Positions 1-6,927 of a stretch of 50,215 bases of DNA are shown here, piece by piece. Positions within the stretch are counted from its first letter, which is position 1; the number at the start of each line of letters is the position of its first letter. A model generated the notes under the pieces. It made no database searches, had not been told where the DNA came from, and worked only from the letters and a program-made list of their open reading frames with translations. The stretch lies in IMG/VR virus record IMGVR_UViG_3300022890_000030, positions 1 through 50,215 of that record; one strand, written 5' to 3'. The DNA is from a virus. A program made the position numbers and the translations under genes.

Positions 1-134
1 ATTAGGATATATTTTTTATCAAAAGGGATAAATAGCCCATCAATATTTTCATTCAAAATAAGTGGTGTAATTTTATATAAATCAATCATTCTATTTTCTT
101 CTTTGTACCAAGCTCTAAATTTTATAGTCCTCAT
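1..134 (-). CDS. YopX-like small protein, N-terminal part (runs off the left edge)
   Basis: The first residues, MRTIKFRAWYKEENRMI, match the opening of the YopX family (typically M-R-x-I-K-F-R-A-W-x-K), small phage proteins of unknown function. The ATG has the T at -1 that nearly all starts here share. The frame is open to base 1. If the sequence is circular, the split last codon becomes ATG (Met) across the junction and the frame continues into the 23-residue tail at the right edge, giving about 68 residues. The family match is seen in the N-terminus only. The usual YopX C-terminal region is not obvious. Confidence 0.6.
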   Translation of the reverse strand, partial: MRTIKFRAWYKEENRMIDLYKITPLILNENIDGLFIPFDKKYIL

Positions 135-173
135 ATATTTATTTATTAAAGTTTGTTAGATAGGTTGTTTATG

Positions 174-524
174 TTAAAGTTTTCCATCTTCATAATCTTT
201 GAGTATCAAAGGTTCTTTTATTTTTGTAATTGGTCTACCACCTGCGTCAACTTTCATTGTTTTATATCCTCCGTTGTGCCATTCACCTCCAGCTTGTGAG
301 CGTGCAGAGTTTTTAGTGGTTTCCATCACTTGTTCTCTTTTTTTTTCTACTTTTCCTTGTCCTTCATCATAATGTTTTTCGCAAAATAAAAATCCTCTGT
401 ATTCATAAGCACGACTTTGATTCAGAATGCTTTTACAAACTGAACACTCTACGTGGATTTCATTGCACCATTCATTATCACAAGTTAATCCATTTAGTTC
501 TTTTTCACAGATTGTACAATTCAT
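174..524 (-). CDS. LIM-like zinc-finger protein
   Basis: A 116-residue protein. The first 55 residues hold a double zinc site: CTIC at 3-6, Cys15, Cys20, His24, CSVC at 27-30, then Cys48 and His51 in a CEKH unit. The spacing resembles a LIM or similar treble-clef zinc finger. The rest is charged and probably disordered, rich in Lys and Glu. LIM-like fingers usually mediate protein or nucleic-acid contacts. No catalytic motif is visible, and the role in the phage is unknown. It lies downstream in the minus-strand accessory operon. Confidence 0.7.
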   Translation of the reverse strand: MNCTICEKELNGLTCDNEWCNEIHVECSVCKSILNQSRAYEYRGFLFCEKHYDEGQGKVEKKREQVMETTKNSARSQAGGEWHNGGYKTMKVDAGGRPITKIKEPLILKDYEDGKL

Positions 525-544
525 ACTATAGTTGTTTAAATGAT

Positions 545-754
545 TTAATTCTTAATATAAAAAGAAATAGCGTTAAATACCATATAGTCTTCATCTGGTA
601 AGCACATCCATCTCGCTGCCATAGACTCAGAATAAGCTTTCCAAAGAGTCTCACATTCTATCCAAGAAGCCTCGTAACCTTTAGACTCTAGGACTTTTTG
701 TATTCTCTCACAATCTTCGGGGTATTGTGATACGTTTATTTTTATTTTTTTCAT
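545..754 (-). CDS. hypothetical protein, 69 aa
   Basis: Not recognised. A compact mixed alpha/beta composition, opening with a basic strand (MKKIKINV) and a charged helix, then Trp- and Met-rich (ARWMCLP). The start follows the TATG rule (GTATG). It sits between a zinc-finger gene and a possible 39-codon ORF in the minus-strand series. Confidence 0.6.
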   Translation of the reverse strand: MKKIKINVSQYPEDCERIQKVLESKGYEASWIECETLWKAYSESMAARWMCLPDEDYMVFNAISFYIKN

Positions 755-760
755 ACATAT

Positions 761-880
761 TTATTGTGCGACACAACAGAATCGCTCAGTTTGATAAATT
801 GCTGTTAAGACAAAGGTCTTAGTACCCCAGTTCACTCTTAAAAACGTCTTACAGGGCATTTTAGAGGGCATAGAGAGCAT
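761..880 (-). CDS. possible 39-aa ORF (doubtful)
   Basis: An open frame begins at ATG and ends six bases before the next gene's start, so it would fill an otherwise empty 150-base gap. It is Cys-rich near its end (RFCCVAQ). Against it, the base before ATG is G, breaking the T(-1) pattern, and no family is recognised. The same frame is open back to the stop of the upstream replication gene, so it could be unselected 3' sequence. Confidence 0.25.
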   Translation of the reverse strand: MLSMPSKMPCKTFLRVNWGTKTFVLTAIYQTERFCCVAQ

Positions 881-907
881 CTCTAATTCAGATTCATCAT
901 CAACCTA

Positions 908-1762
908 TTATTCTACTTCGTTATTCCACTTATCTAAAATCAAATTCCAATTTTCTAAAATAGTGCTGATTTTCATTCTATCCCAACTTTTAAATTCACA
1001 GTATCTCTTGGCTACATCCATACGCCCTTTAATTTCCTTCTCTACTTTTTCCATGTCATCACCATGCAATTTTTGAGCCTCATCTATTAATGGTTTTAGG
1101 GTTTTAATATATCCAATGTAGAGTCCATGTGATTTTGGGATATTAAATAGATCTGTATAATAATTATATAAACTTTTGAGAACGACGGCTTTGTATGTTT
1201 TTCTACCTTCTTTTACGGGGGCTTCTATCTCATCCCCATTCTCATCTATTTCAATTGTTGGTTCTTCGTACATAGTTTTTTTTTTATCGACGGGCGGAAC
1301 TTGATCCGACAACGACGGTGATTCTTTTAATTCAACGGAATTCTCTAAATGCGATTTATCGCATAAAGAGTTTTCCTTTCCTTTCCTTTCCTTTGCATTG
1401 GGGTGGCTATAGCCCCCCCATCTTTTTTTAGCTCCATCTTTACCAGCTTTGCTAAGCTTAGCCCTAAAATCCTTGTGTTCTTTTAATCTTGGAGAAAACA
1501 CTCCGACTTCATTTTCTTCAAAAATTCCTATTTTAATGCAATAATCTACAAGTTTTTCTAGTTTTTCTTTAGGGTAGTTATAGCTAACCGATAGCCCCCC
1601 TATAGCCCCCCTATAAATATAACCATTTTCCTCCTCTGCCATGCTTTCAATACACATCCAAAATATACCATATCCTTCTGCACCAAAATCACCTCTAAGC
1701 ATTAGAATTTTTTGATCATTTCTAGCATTATAATCATGACTGAAATAAAATGTTTCCTTCAT
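908..1762 (-). CDS. DUF4373 (Lin1244/Lin1753-like) phage replication protein
   Basis: The N-terminal 90 residues (FYFSHDYNARNDQKI, then GYGIFWMCIESM) match the Lin1244/Lin1753-like domain found at the N-terminus of phage replication-initiation or replisome-organiser proteins. It is a winged-helix-like region, followed by the family's basic AGKDGAKKRWGG segment. The middle, about residues 115-180, is low-complexity and acidic, and the C-terminal 90 residues are helical and Trp-rich (FKSWDRMKISTILENWNLIL). Such proteins bind the origin and recruit the helicase or its loader; that role here is inference. It is followed within four bases by no stop overlap but shares an operon with the 81-residue gene just upstream. 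Both lie behind the strong promoter and structured leader near 2.1 kb, which suggests controlled early expression. Confidence 0.75.
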   Translation of the reverse strand: MKETFYFSHDYNARNDQKILMLRGDFGAEGYGIFWMCIESMAEEENGYIYRGAIGGLSVSYNYPKEKLEKLVDYCIKIGIFEENEVGVFSPRLKEHKDFRAKLSKAGKDGAKKRWGGYSHPNAKERKGKENSLCDKSHLENSVELKESPSLSDQVPPVDKKKTMYEEPTIEIDENGDEIEAPVKEGRKTYKAVVLKSLYNYYTDLFNIPKSHGLYIGYIKTLKPLIDEAQKLHGDDMEKVEKEIKGRMDVAKRYCEFKSWDRMKISTILENWNLILDKWNNEVE

Positions 1763-1765
1763 ATA

Positions 1766-2011
1766 TTAATTAAAGTCTGGCATGTCAAACATACCTTTTG
1801 GCTTAGGTTCTTTCTTTGGTTTAGCTGTAAAAGTTTTTGCTTTTGTCTTTGCTTCCATAAATTTTTGTATCTCTTTCAATAATGTTTCATTATGAAACCT
1901 TGAATATTCTTTTATCTTTTTTGACAAAAAACTTAATTGTTTTCCTTCTAATTCTACTCCTAACTCCTTCAAACCATTATAAATTGTCTTTCTAAATTCA
2001 CCTAGTGTCAT
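1766..2011 (-). CDS. hypothetical basic protein, first gene after the structured leader
   Basis: 81 residues with no recognised domain. A helical N-terminal 50 residues is followed by a Lys/Pro-rich tail (KPKKEPKPKG) ending MFDMPDFN. It is the first cistron behind the promoter and folded leader, and ends three bases before the DUF4373 replication gene starts, so the two are almost certainly co-expressed. A replication accessory role is inference from position only. Confidence 0.65.
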   Translation of the reverse strand: MTLGEFRKTIYNGLKELGVELEGKQLSFLSKKIKEYSRFHNETLLKEIQKFMEAKTKAKTFTAKPKKEPKPKGMFDMPDFN

Positions 2012-2029
2012 ATTTAAAATTTATAAATT

Positions 2030-2130
2030 AAAAAAACCGAAAGGCTCAGTAAGTGCAAACACCCAATCACAAGTGCGGTGGAATGATTACCACCTCTTAC
2101 CGAACCTATCGGTTCTTTAAATTTTGTGAT
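2030..2130 (-). ncRNA. structured leader with terminator-like 3' end (possible attenuator or sRNA)
   Basis: Between a consensus promoter and gene 1766-2011, the minus-strand RNA can form several helices. 2096-2114 pairs with 2035-2053 at 16 of 19 positions and is directly followed by seven U. 2090-2094 pairs with 2077-2081 (GGUGG/CCACC). 2124-2130 pairs with 2066-2072 (seven pairs), which crosses the first helix as a pseudoknot. The 5' arm can instead fold on itself as GAACC-GAUA-GGUUC (2102-2115). Mutually exclusive folds next to a U-run are what attenuators and riboswitches use. No known riboswitch class is recognised. Confidence 0.55.
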
Positions 2131-2170
2131 CGTTTTTCGCATACAATATTTTTTATATTAAGTGATTGAA

Positions 2171-2199
2171 ATTATACCACAAAAAAAAGTGTTTGTCAA
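2171..2199 (-). promoter_or_regulatory. sigma-70 promoter with extended -10
   Basis: On the minus strand: TTGACA (2199-2194), 17-base spacer, TATAAT (2176-2171), with TGG just before the -10 giving an extended -10. Transcription should start near 2164 and read the structured leader and the replication genes. Confidence 0.85.
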
Positions 2200-2261
2200 G
2201 TCTAAGGTGGATTAACTGTTTGCTTTGGGGAAAAATAAAAACACCCTTTTTGAGAGTGATT

Positions 2262-2270
2262 TTATCCACA
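2262..2270 (+). promoter_or_regulatory. DnaA-box 9-mer
   Basis: A perfect TTATCCACA lies just past the 3' end of the HNH-like gene, about 60 bases from the replication-gene promoter. Two other perfect copies are in the 10.4-10.85 kb hub. Confidence 0.4.
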
Positions 2271-2275
2271 GGCTT

Positions 2276-2611
2276 TTACTTTTTACTTTTGAAAAAATCC
2301 GGTGAGCATGACTTGCATAAGATCATTAGGTTATTTAATTTGTAGTCCTTGTCGTCGTTTTTCTTTACCACCACCAATTTATTGCGTGGTTTCTTTACCT
2401 TGCATTTTTTACAAGTAAAATTGTCTCTTTCAAGGGCTTGTTTGGTTATTCCCCTTCTTCCATAGTTCTTGATCTTGCTACTATGTTTTTTGTAGTATTC
2501 TTTTTGGTAGCATTTTTTGCACAGTTCTTTCGTAAAAATCTCTCCTCCGCAGGTTTTACATTTCATAGAATTATTGAGGTTATTACTGTTAATAAAATTA
2601 TGGCGATCCAT
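2276..2611 (-). CDS. HNH-like zinc protein lacking the catalytic His (degenerate nuclease)
   Basis: 111 residues with a CKTCGG...CKKC zinc pair near the N-terminus and a second half that follows the HNH layout: ALERDNFTCKKCK, a beta turn, then LNNLMILCKSC. Where intact HNH enzymes have His-His before the loop, this protein reads LVVVKKNDD, so the metal-binding and catalytic His is missing. It probably binds DNA or zinc without cutting, or is a decaying homing endonuclease. It lies next to an intact HNH gene of the NUMOD3 type. The start is ATG with T at -1. Confidence 0.6.
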   Translation of the reverse strand: MDRHNFINSNNLNNSMKCKTCGGEIFTKELCKKCYQKEYYKKHSSKIKNYGRRGITKQALERDNFTCKKCKVKKPRNKLVVVKKNDDKDYKLNNLMILCKSCSPDFFKSKK

Positions 2612-2648
2612 ATTATATTGCCTAGATATTTACGCATGGTATAAATAT

Positions 2649-3137
2649 TTAAGATTTAATTTTTTTGGCTTTACCTTTGTAATTGTCTGTAAGTTTATGG
2701 CATTTTTTACATAGTGTTTTTCCATTTTCCAATTTTGTTCTTAGTTTTGGATAGTTAGAATAATTTTTGATATGATGTGCTTCTAAATAACAACCTTTTA
2801 AACCACAGTCTTGACATGTATATTTGTCTCTTTTAAAAACAGTTAATCTCCAATTTTTGTATGCCATGTCTTGTTTATGGTAAGGTCTTTTGTTTTTTCT
2901 ACCTACCCTATCATAATATTTTTTTAGGCTTTTACTTACTTTTTCTCTTGTTTCTTTTGATACTTTTACACCTTTTTTAGCTTTACTAATTTTTTCTCTT
3001 GTTTCTTTTGATACTTTTTTACCTTTTTCTGATTGGCTTATTTTGAGTTTTGTTTCTTTTGTGTGTTTAATTCCAAGTCTACCATTAGACTTTCCTTTTT
3101 TTGCTAGGCTTATTTTTTGTCCGACTGTCAATGTCAT
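2649..3137 (-). CDS. NUMOD3-HNH homing-type endonuclease
   Basis: 162 residues. The N-terminal 75 carry three to four tandem copies of a short basic DNA-binding repeat (KISxxxKGxKVSKETREK), the NUMOD3 type typical of homing endonucleases. The C-terminal half is an HNH domain: RDKYTCQDCG, EAHHIKNYS, then NGKTLCKKCHKLT, so the His pair and both zinc CxxC units are intact. Expected activity is site-specific DNA nicking or cleavage that spreads the gene. Its start overlaps the stop of the interrupted gene upstream (ATGA). No intron surrounds it, so it looks free-standing. DNA copies of the repeat are visible at about 2930-3060. Confidence 0.85.
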   Translation of the reverse strand: MTLTVGQKISLAKKGKSNGRLGIKHTKETKLKISQSEKGKKVSKETREKISKAKKGVKVSKETREKVSKSLKKYYDRVGRKNKRPYHKQDMAYKNWRLTVFKRDKYTCQDCGLKGCYLEAHHIKNYSNYPKLRTKLENGKTLCKKCHKLTDNYKGKAKKIKS

Positions 3138-3430
3138 AATCCTATTGTTTCTAAATAATTTTTATTATTTCCTCCATTAATTAAACGAATACTAATAGCT
3201 TCTTTTGTTTTTTCGTTTAATTTTTTTATAACTTTTTTTTGATTAAAAATATCAAACATAGCCAAAATATACATAAAATTATCTCGTACATTTTCTAAGT
3301 CTTTTATTTTTTCTATTTTTTCGGTAGCATAGTTGTAGGTGTCGTCGTATGTTTTTCAGATCTCTATGGCTTTTTCTTTGATTTCATCAAATTGTTTTTT
3401 CTTTGGTGGTAGATAATATAGTTTAGTCAT
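3134..3430 (-). pseudogene. interrupted small gene, in-frame TGA at codon 25
   Basis: An ATG with T at -1 (3430) opens a 98-codon frame ending in a TGA that overlaps the next gene's ATG (ATGA), the junction style of a real operon gene. The frame is broken only by TGA at 3358-3356, where the context EI*KTYDDTY suggests an original Trp (TGG to TGA). Downstream residues (NYATEKIEKIKDLENV and so on) keep a helical, lysine-rich composition like the neighbours. Long genes in the window contain no TGA, so this is not a recoded stop. Family unknown. Confidence 0.6.
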
Positions 3431-3433
3431 ACC

Positions 3434-3631
3434 TTAAAAAGTTAAATATTTATAATCGGTACACTGTCCCGTATAATTTTTCCACTCGTCGTTATCCCAG
3501 TTTTCGTTACAGTGAAACACGACCCAAGCGACTTTTCTTTCATTATCAAACGCCTTTATTTTTCCCCTTTCTTCTGCAAAACCATTTGAATAAGTGACCC
3601 ATTTCCCTATGTCTTTTTTTGATAGTTTCAT
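3434..3631 (-). CDS. hypothetical small SH3-like protein
   Basis: 65 residues. The start IGKWVTYSNGFAEERGKIKAF resembles the first strands of small KOW/SH3-like barrels (GxWVxY...GKI), and the protein is rich in Trp and Asn (NENWDNDEW). No catalytic residues are apparent. It sits three bases upstream of the interrupted gene in the operon. Confidence 0.6.
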   Translation of the reverse strand: MKLSKKDIGKWVTYSNGFAEERGKIKAFDNERKVAWVVFHCNENWDNDEWKNYTGQCTDYKYLTF

Positions 3632-3636
3632 AGTAT

Positions 3637-3921
3637 TTATTTCCTTCCTTTTGTTAGTTGTTTAAAGTCTTTGTTGGCTTCTTTCACTAGAATAGTTTCC
3701 AATTGTTTAGCAATGTCTTTTACAGGATCTATCAGTTGATATGGAAGTTCAAACGCCATTGAGTCTGAATAAGCATAGCCAGATGTTAATGTGAATGTGC
3801 TTATTCTTTTTTCTCCTGCAAATAAACCAATCATAGCAGACACTTCGGGCATGTCCTCTTTTAATTCTACTTGGTATGATAATATTTTTGCGTTGTTTAT
3901 TCTTATGTCTATTTTTTTCAT
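3637..3921 (-). CDS. hypothetical protein, 94 aa
   Basis: Not recognised. An alternating hydrophobic pattern in the first 60 residues (DIRINNAKILSYQVEL, then STFTLTSGYAY) predicts beta strands, followed by an amphipathic C-terminal helix with a basic end. It lies five bases from the following gene, so translation is probably coupled. Confidence 0.6.
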   Translation of the reverse strand: MKKIDIRINNAKILSYQVELKEDMPEVSAMIGLFAGEKRISTFTLTSGYAYSDSMAFELPYQLIDPVKDIAKQLETILVKEANKDFKQLTKGRK

Positions 3922-3930
3922 AATATATTT

Positions 3931-4113
3931 TTATTGTTCTAATAATCTTTTTTTAATCTCGGTTCTTATTTCTGATGGTGGTGGTATTCTGTAATTAAAA
4001 TTACATTTATTGCACATAAAAAAAGATCCATACTTACTATTTCTTTTCTTCATTTTTCCTAGATAACATCTTTGGCATGGATCATCTTCAAGTATAGTTT
4101 TTTCTTCAAGCAT
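3931..4113 (-). CDS. C4 zinc-ribbon protein
   Basis: 60 residues with CQRCYLGKM at 13-21 and CNKCNF at 34-39 around KYGSFFM. This is the pattern of topoisomerase-I-type C4 zinc ribbons (CxxC, KxGxFxxC). It is likely a nucleic-acid-binding module on its own. The start has T at -1. Confidence 0.65.
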   Translation of the reverse strand: MLEEKTILEDDPCQRCYLGKMKKRNSKYGSFFMCNKCNFNYRIPPPSEIRTEIKKRLLEQ

Positions 4114-4131
4114 AAAGAAAATTAAATTGAA

Positions 4132-4647
4132 TTATTCGCTTTTTTCTATTTTTTTCATCAAATCTTTTTTAGTCCATTCTTTGAAAGTGTAGTTTTTGCC
4201 GTCGTTGACTGATACAGTTTCATTATCTAAATTAATTTCATAACAATATTCACAAAAAATATCATCTTTCTTAAAGTCTTCGTTTAATACCACGCTCTTT
4301 ACTGTGCCATCTTCAATCAAGCGAAGTATACCAGCACCATGATCTCTGCTTAGAGTTGGGTATTTTTCATTTAGTTTGTTTATTTTATTAGAACTCACAA
4401 ATTCCTCTTCGTATTCATCACCAAAAATTTCTTTTTTGTCCTTGAGATATTGTTTATCTAGCTTAAATTCTATCAAGGTATTCACTTTCTTTTTAAAACT
4501 GTTCAATTTTTCTGCGGTAAGCAAGTGTTCTTTGATAAAGTCTGCTATCTCTTGCCCTTGTCCTGTTGGGTATCCGTCCCATTGTCCGTATTGTGCGACT
4601 TTTGTTTTGTCGTTTAATTTAACGACTGTGAGGTTTCTCGTTCCCAT
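4132..4647 (-). CDS. conserved phage protein of the MGTRNLT...YGQWDGYP type
   Basis: 171 residues opening MGTRNLTVV and carrying KVAQYGQWDGYPTGQG. I recognise this signature as a recurrent uncharacterised family in phages and metagenomes, with no known function. A conserved acidic C-terminal half holds a small Cys pair (CEYC). Its leader contains TTATTCTTAACC, similar to the conserved start-proximal sequence of the two hairpin modules further right, and is preceded by a boundary repeat. Confidence 0.7.
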   Translation of the reverse strand: MGTRNLTVVKLNDKTKVAQYGQWDGYPTGQGQEIADFIKEHLLTAEKLNSFKKKVNTLIEFKLDKQYLKDKKEIFGDEYEEEFVSSNKINKLNEKYPTLSRDHGAGILRLIEDGTVKSVVLNEDFKKDDIFCEYCYEINLDNETVSVNDGKNYTFKEWTKKDLMKKIEKSE

Positions 4648-4669
4648 ATATTTTTAGGTTAAGAATAAA

Positions 4670-4695
4670 TTTTTTGGGGTAAGTCGGTTGCTTTT
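4670..4695 (-). repeat. gene-boundary repeat, copy 1 (divergent)
   Basis: The plus strand reads T-run, GGGGTAAGTCGGTTGC, TTTT. It lies directly after the stop of the gene at 4694-5065 and before the next gene's leader. It is the least conserved copy, lacking the C before GGGG. Confidence 0.5.
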
Positions 4696-5065
4696 ACAAC
4701 TCTGCGTCAAAATTACACTCTCCATTTTCTTTGACACATTTCTGTATCTTCTCTCCTAAGTGTAGACGTGCGTAAACTTCCAATAATTCTGGTATTCTAT
4801 TCTTTGGTATATCTGTTTCCTTTGCTATCATTATGTCGTTATAACCATTATTATCATTAAAAAAAGTGTCTAGTTCTTTTTTGTATTTACCTAGTTCTGT
4901 TTTACATTTCTTTATACCTGCTTTTATTTTTGGCAAGTCGCTTTCATCAAAATAATAATTCAATTCTGTTGCCTCTCCCTGTACTCCAAAATGATCTGCG
5001 TCGTCTGATGATTGAACGCCGAACCAAAACTTGCCCTCTATATCTCCTGAAAAAAATCTACCGAT
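4694..5065 (-). CDS. hypothetical protein with apparent AUC start codon
   Basis: The visible frame includes FFSGDIEGKFWFGVQSS, then ELNYYFDESDLPKIKAG, which looks coding throughout. No ATG, GTG or TTG lies at its beginning. The first plausible start is ATC at 5065-5063, preceded by T as at almost all other starts (TATC). The only standard candidate, TTG at 4963-4961, has A at -1 and would cut 34 well-formed residues. With ATC the protein is 123 residues. AUC or AUU initiation is known but rare in bacteria. A recent ATG-to-ATC mutation is an equal explanation. Function unknown. The last codons run into a boundary repeat. Confidence 0.6.
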   Translation of the reverse strand: MGRFFSGDIEGKFWFGVQSSDDADHFGVQGEATELNYYFDESDLPKIKAGIKKCKTELGKYKKELDTFFNDNNGYNDIMIAKETDIPKNRIPELLEVYARLHLGEKIQKCVKENGECNFDAEL

Positions 5066-5179
5066 ATGATTGTGTCATTAATGTTATTGTTTCCATTAAT
5101 GATATTATTGATTTAATTCTAAATATTTTTGTATATTTAGTTTTATTGTATGATGACTAAGATTAAATTTTTTACCTAA

Positions 5180-5380
5180 TTATTTCCTCTTGTTTTTTAA
5201 GGCAGTAGCCCAGCAAAAACAAGTTTCTATCCCGCATGAGGAAGTGTAGATAAAAAATTCCTCGCCCTTTTTATTTTTTGCTTTTCCCATGCACTCGTTT
5301 GTTTTACCTCTAAGAAAAGTGAATGGTTTAATGATAGTTAGTACACCTCTATTGTCTGTTGACACTTCATTTTTTTCCAT
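5180..5380 (-). CDS. hypothetical protein, 66 aa
   Basis: The start is set at the second Met (MEKNEVST), which has the TATG context; the upstream Met lies inside the previous gene. A Cys cluster near the end (CGIETCFCWA) may bind metal. No family recognised. Confidence 0.6.
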   Translation of the reverse strand: MEKNEVSTDNRGVLTIIKPFTFLRGKTNECMGKAKNKKGEEFFIYTSSCGIETCFCWATALKNKRK

Positions 5381-5397
5381 ATATTTATATTTAAAAA

Positions 5398-5664
5398 TTA
5401 ATAACAATAATACTCTATATAGTCCTCGCCGTCCATGTCTTTGAATATTCTCTGTAAAGATATTTTATCCTCCATAATCTGTACAGAAGGATAAGGGATT
5501 ACACTTAGTTTGTGTAATTCCTCTTGTACAGTTTCTTTTTCGTAAGTCAAAATAATCTGTTCGCTTTCATTACCTAAATTATAAATATTCTGTTCTCGTG
5601 ATACGTTGAAAGTTGGATCTTTTTCTGTTTTGATTTCAATTAGTTTATATGCTCTTGTACTCAT
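5398..5664 (-). CDS. hypothetical protein opening MSTRAYKLIEI
   Basis: 88 residues from the Met with TATG context; a longer frame upstream would overlap the neighbouring gene. It has an acidic C-terminus ending DGEDYIEYYCY. It looks like a conserved phage accessory protein, but I cannot name a function. Confidence 0.6.
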   Translation of the reverse strand: MSTRAYKLIEIKTEKDPTFNVSREQNIYNLGNESEQIILTYEKETVQEELHKLSVIPYPSVQIMEDKISLQRIFKDMDGEDYIEYYCY

Positions 5665-5674
5665 ATTTTTATAA

Positions 5675-5857
5675 TTATCTTGAATAATGGTCGTCGCAAT
5701 AGAAATGTCCGCTACAATCAATTGGCTCGTCTTCATCTCTATTTATAAAATCTCCGTTTGGCATTACGTTATAAATTACACGTATATCTTCCTCAAAGAT
5801 AGTAGCTGGTTTGTCGCACTCTTCGCAGGTGTGGTCGTGTTGGGGTTTTGTTGGCAT
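5675..5857 (-). CDS. Cys/His-rich zinc-binding protein
   Basis: 60 residues from MPTKPQ. CEECDKP near residue 10 and CDDHYS at the end, with His8 and HFYC, form a probable treble-clef zinc site. The middle is acidic (NRDEDEPID). No recognised family. Confidence 0.6.
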   Translation of the reverse strand: MPTKPQHDHTCEECDKPATIFEEDIRVIYNVMPNGDFINRDEDEPIDCSGHFYCDDHYSR

Positions 5858-5944
5858 AGGGTTATAGATTAAATAAACATAATACAATTATAATTAAAAA
5901 CATTATGATATTAAAAATAATTATTTTTTGCATATAGGTTAATA

Positions 5945-6169
5945 TTAAGAGTTAAAGCTAGATGTCGCTTGTTTTTTGTTTGTACCATAACAATGTTTTC
6001 TGCCGTCGGTAGCGACAAAGCCGTTTGTCATTTCCTCCCCATTCTGTAAATTAAAAGTGTACATTGGAAGATAGGGGAAACCACCTTCGCCAAATTCAAA
6101 TTCACTAACTGCTTTGTTATATTTACCCCTTGCTTGATGATTAAATTCTTGTACTGTTATTATTTGCAT
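5945..6169 (-). CDS. hypothetical protein, 74 aa
   Basis: The start is placed at MQIITVQEF because its ATG has T at -1. It is beta-rich, with a C-terminal TDGRKHCYGTNKK segment. It follows the small Cys protein (6180-6347) with no overlap at this start. Confidence 0.55.
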   Translation of the reverse strand: MQIITVQEFNHQARGKYNKAVSEFEFGEGGFPYLPMYTFNLQNGEEMTNGFVATDGRKHCYGTNKKQATSSFNS

Positions 6170-6179
6170 ATTTGTGTGA

Positions 6180-6347
6180 TTATTTAGTGTCGGAGTTGTA
6201 AATAAACTTTTCGGCAAGGTCTATATCGTCGCCACCAATAAGATGATTACAGGGGCAGTCAATATTTAGACAACGGAATTGTCTTTTTTCTTTTACCTCT
6301 TCTATAATTCTTTTGATTGCTCCTTGTTGTTCGGGTGTTATTTGCAT
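6180..6347 (-). CDS. small Cys-rich protein, 55 aa
   Basis: MQITPEQQGAIKRIIEEV gives one helix, then FRCLNIDCPCNHL with three Cys and a His, a possible zinc site. ATG has T at -1 and the frame ends with TAA just before the next gene, so it fits the operon. No family known. Confidence 0.5.
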   Translation of the reverse strand: MQITPEQQGAIKRIIEEVKEKRQFRCLNIDCPCNHLIGGDDIDLAEKFIYNSDTK

Positions 6348-6365
6348 AGTGTTTGGGGTTAGTTA

Positions 6366-6860
6366 TTAATTAATTTGTCCGTCAAGAGTAAAATCATAAT
6401 CGTTAGATTTGAGTATATCAATAATGTTTTCGTCTTCTTGGGCTGTTTTCATTACATCATATCCATACTCCTCAAGGTCTTTGCAAATTTCTTGGTATAG
6501 ATCTTCAAAATCTTCTTCAATTTTTGGCATATATATTTGTATGTCCTCTTCGTCGTATATGTCAACAACTTTGCTGTATGAGTGGTAGTAGTTTCCAGAT
6601 TGTTTTATAACTATTGAATACTCTTTCCAGTCAAAACTACCCTCAAACATTGCTCCGTCGCCTTGGCTATAAGATAGAGAAAAATAGCAGTTTGCTTTGC
6701 CCTCAATCTTGTGTTTTTTTAATAGTTCGTCAAGATGATATTGCATATCGTCTGGTAGAAAAATAAACTCTTCGTCGTCTCTCCATTTGTTTATGGCTAG
6801 TTCTTGGCTGTCTTTTGGTAGTTCTTCAAATTTGTATACTGTGTATGTTTTTGTTTTCAT
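6366..6860 (-). CDS. conserved phage protein of unknown function
   Basis: 164 residues. YKFEELPKDSQELAINKWR and YFSLSYSQGDGAMFEG are the two signatures of a widespread uncharacterised phage family. It is strongly acidic, with a helical C-terminus. No enzyme motif is clear. It is expressed behind a leader with a 10-bp hairpin and conserved start-proximal sequence. Confidence 0.65.
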   Translation of the reverse strand: MKTKTYTVYKFEELPKDSQELAINKWRDDEEFIFLPDDMQYHLDELLKKHKIEGKANCYFSLSYSQGDGAMFEGSFDWKEYSIVIKQSGNYYHSYSKVVDIYDEEDIQIYMPKIEEDFEDLYQEICKDLEEYGYDVMKTAQEDENIIDILKSNDYDFTLDGQIN

Positions 6861-6864
6861 ACTA

Positions 6865-6922
6865 TTTAGATTAAAGAATAAACGGAGGCAAGTGATATGG
6901 TATCGCTTGCCTTGCGTTTAGG
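6865..6922 (-). repeat. start-associated hairpin module A
   Basis: Upstream of the gene at 6366-6860. A 10-bp stem (6887-6896 with 6902-6911, five-base loop, one G-U) is bracketed by GATTAAAGAATAAACGG on the gene side and CTTGCGTTTA on the other. Module B has the same brackets but a different stem sequence. It resembles the extended start-associated sequences of some mycobacteriophages in design, not in sequence. Confidence 0.6.
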
Positions 6923-6927
6923 CTTTA

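Noticed and set aside
3134-3430. Alternative genetic code with TGA as Trp or Gly
   Set aside because: Genes of more than 1500 codons contain no in-frame TGA, and TGA is used as a normal stop at several gene ends (for example 13952, 49303).
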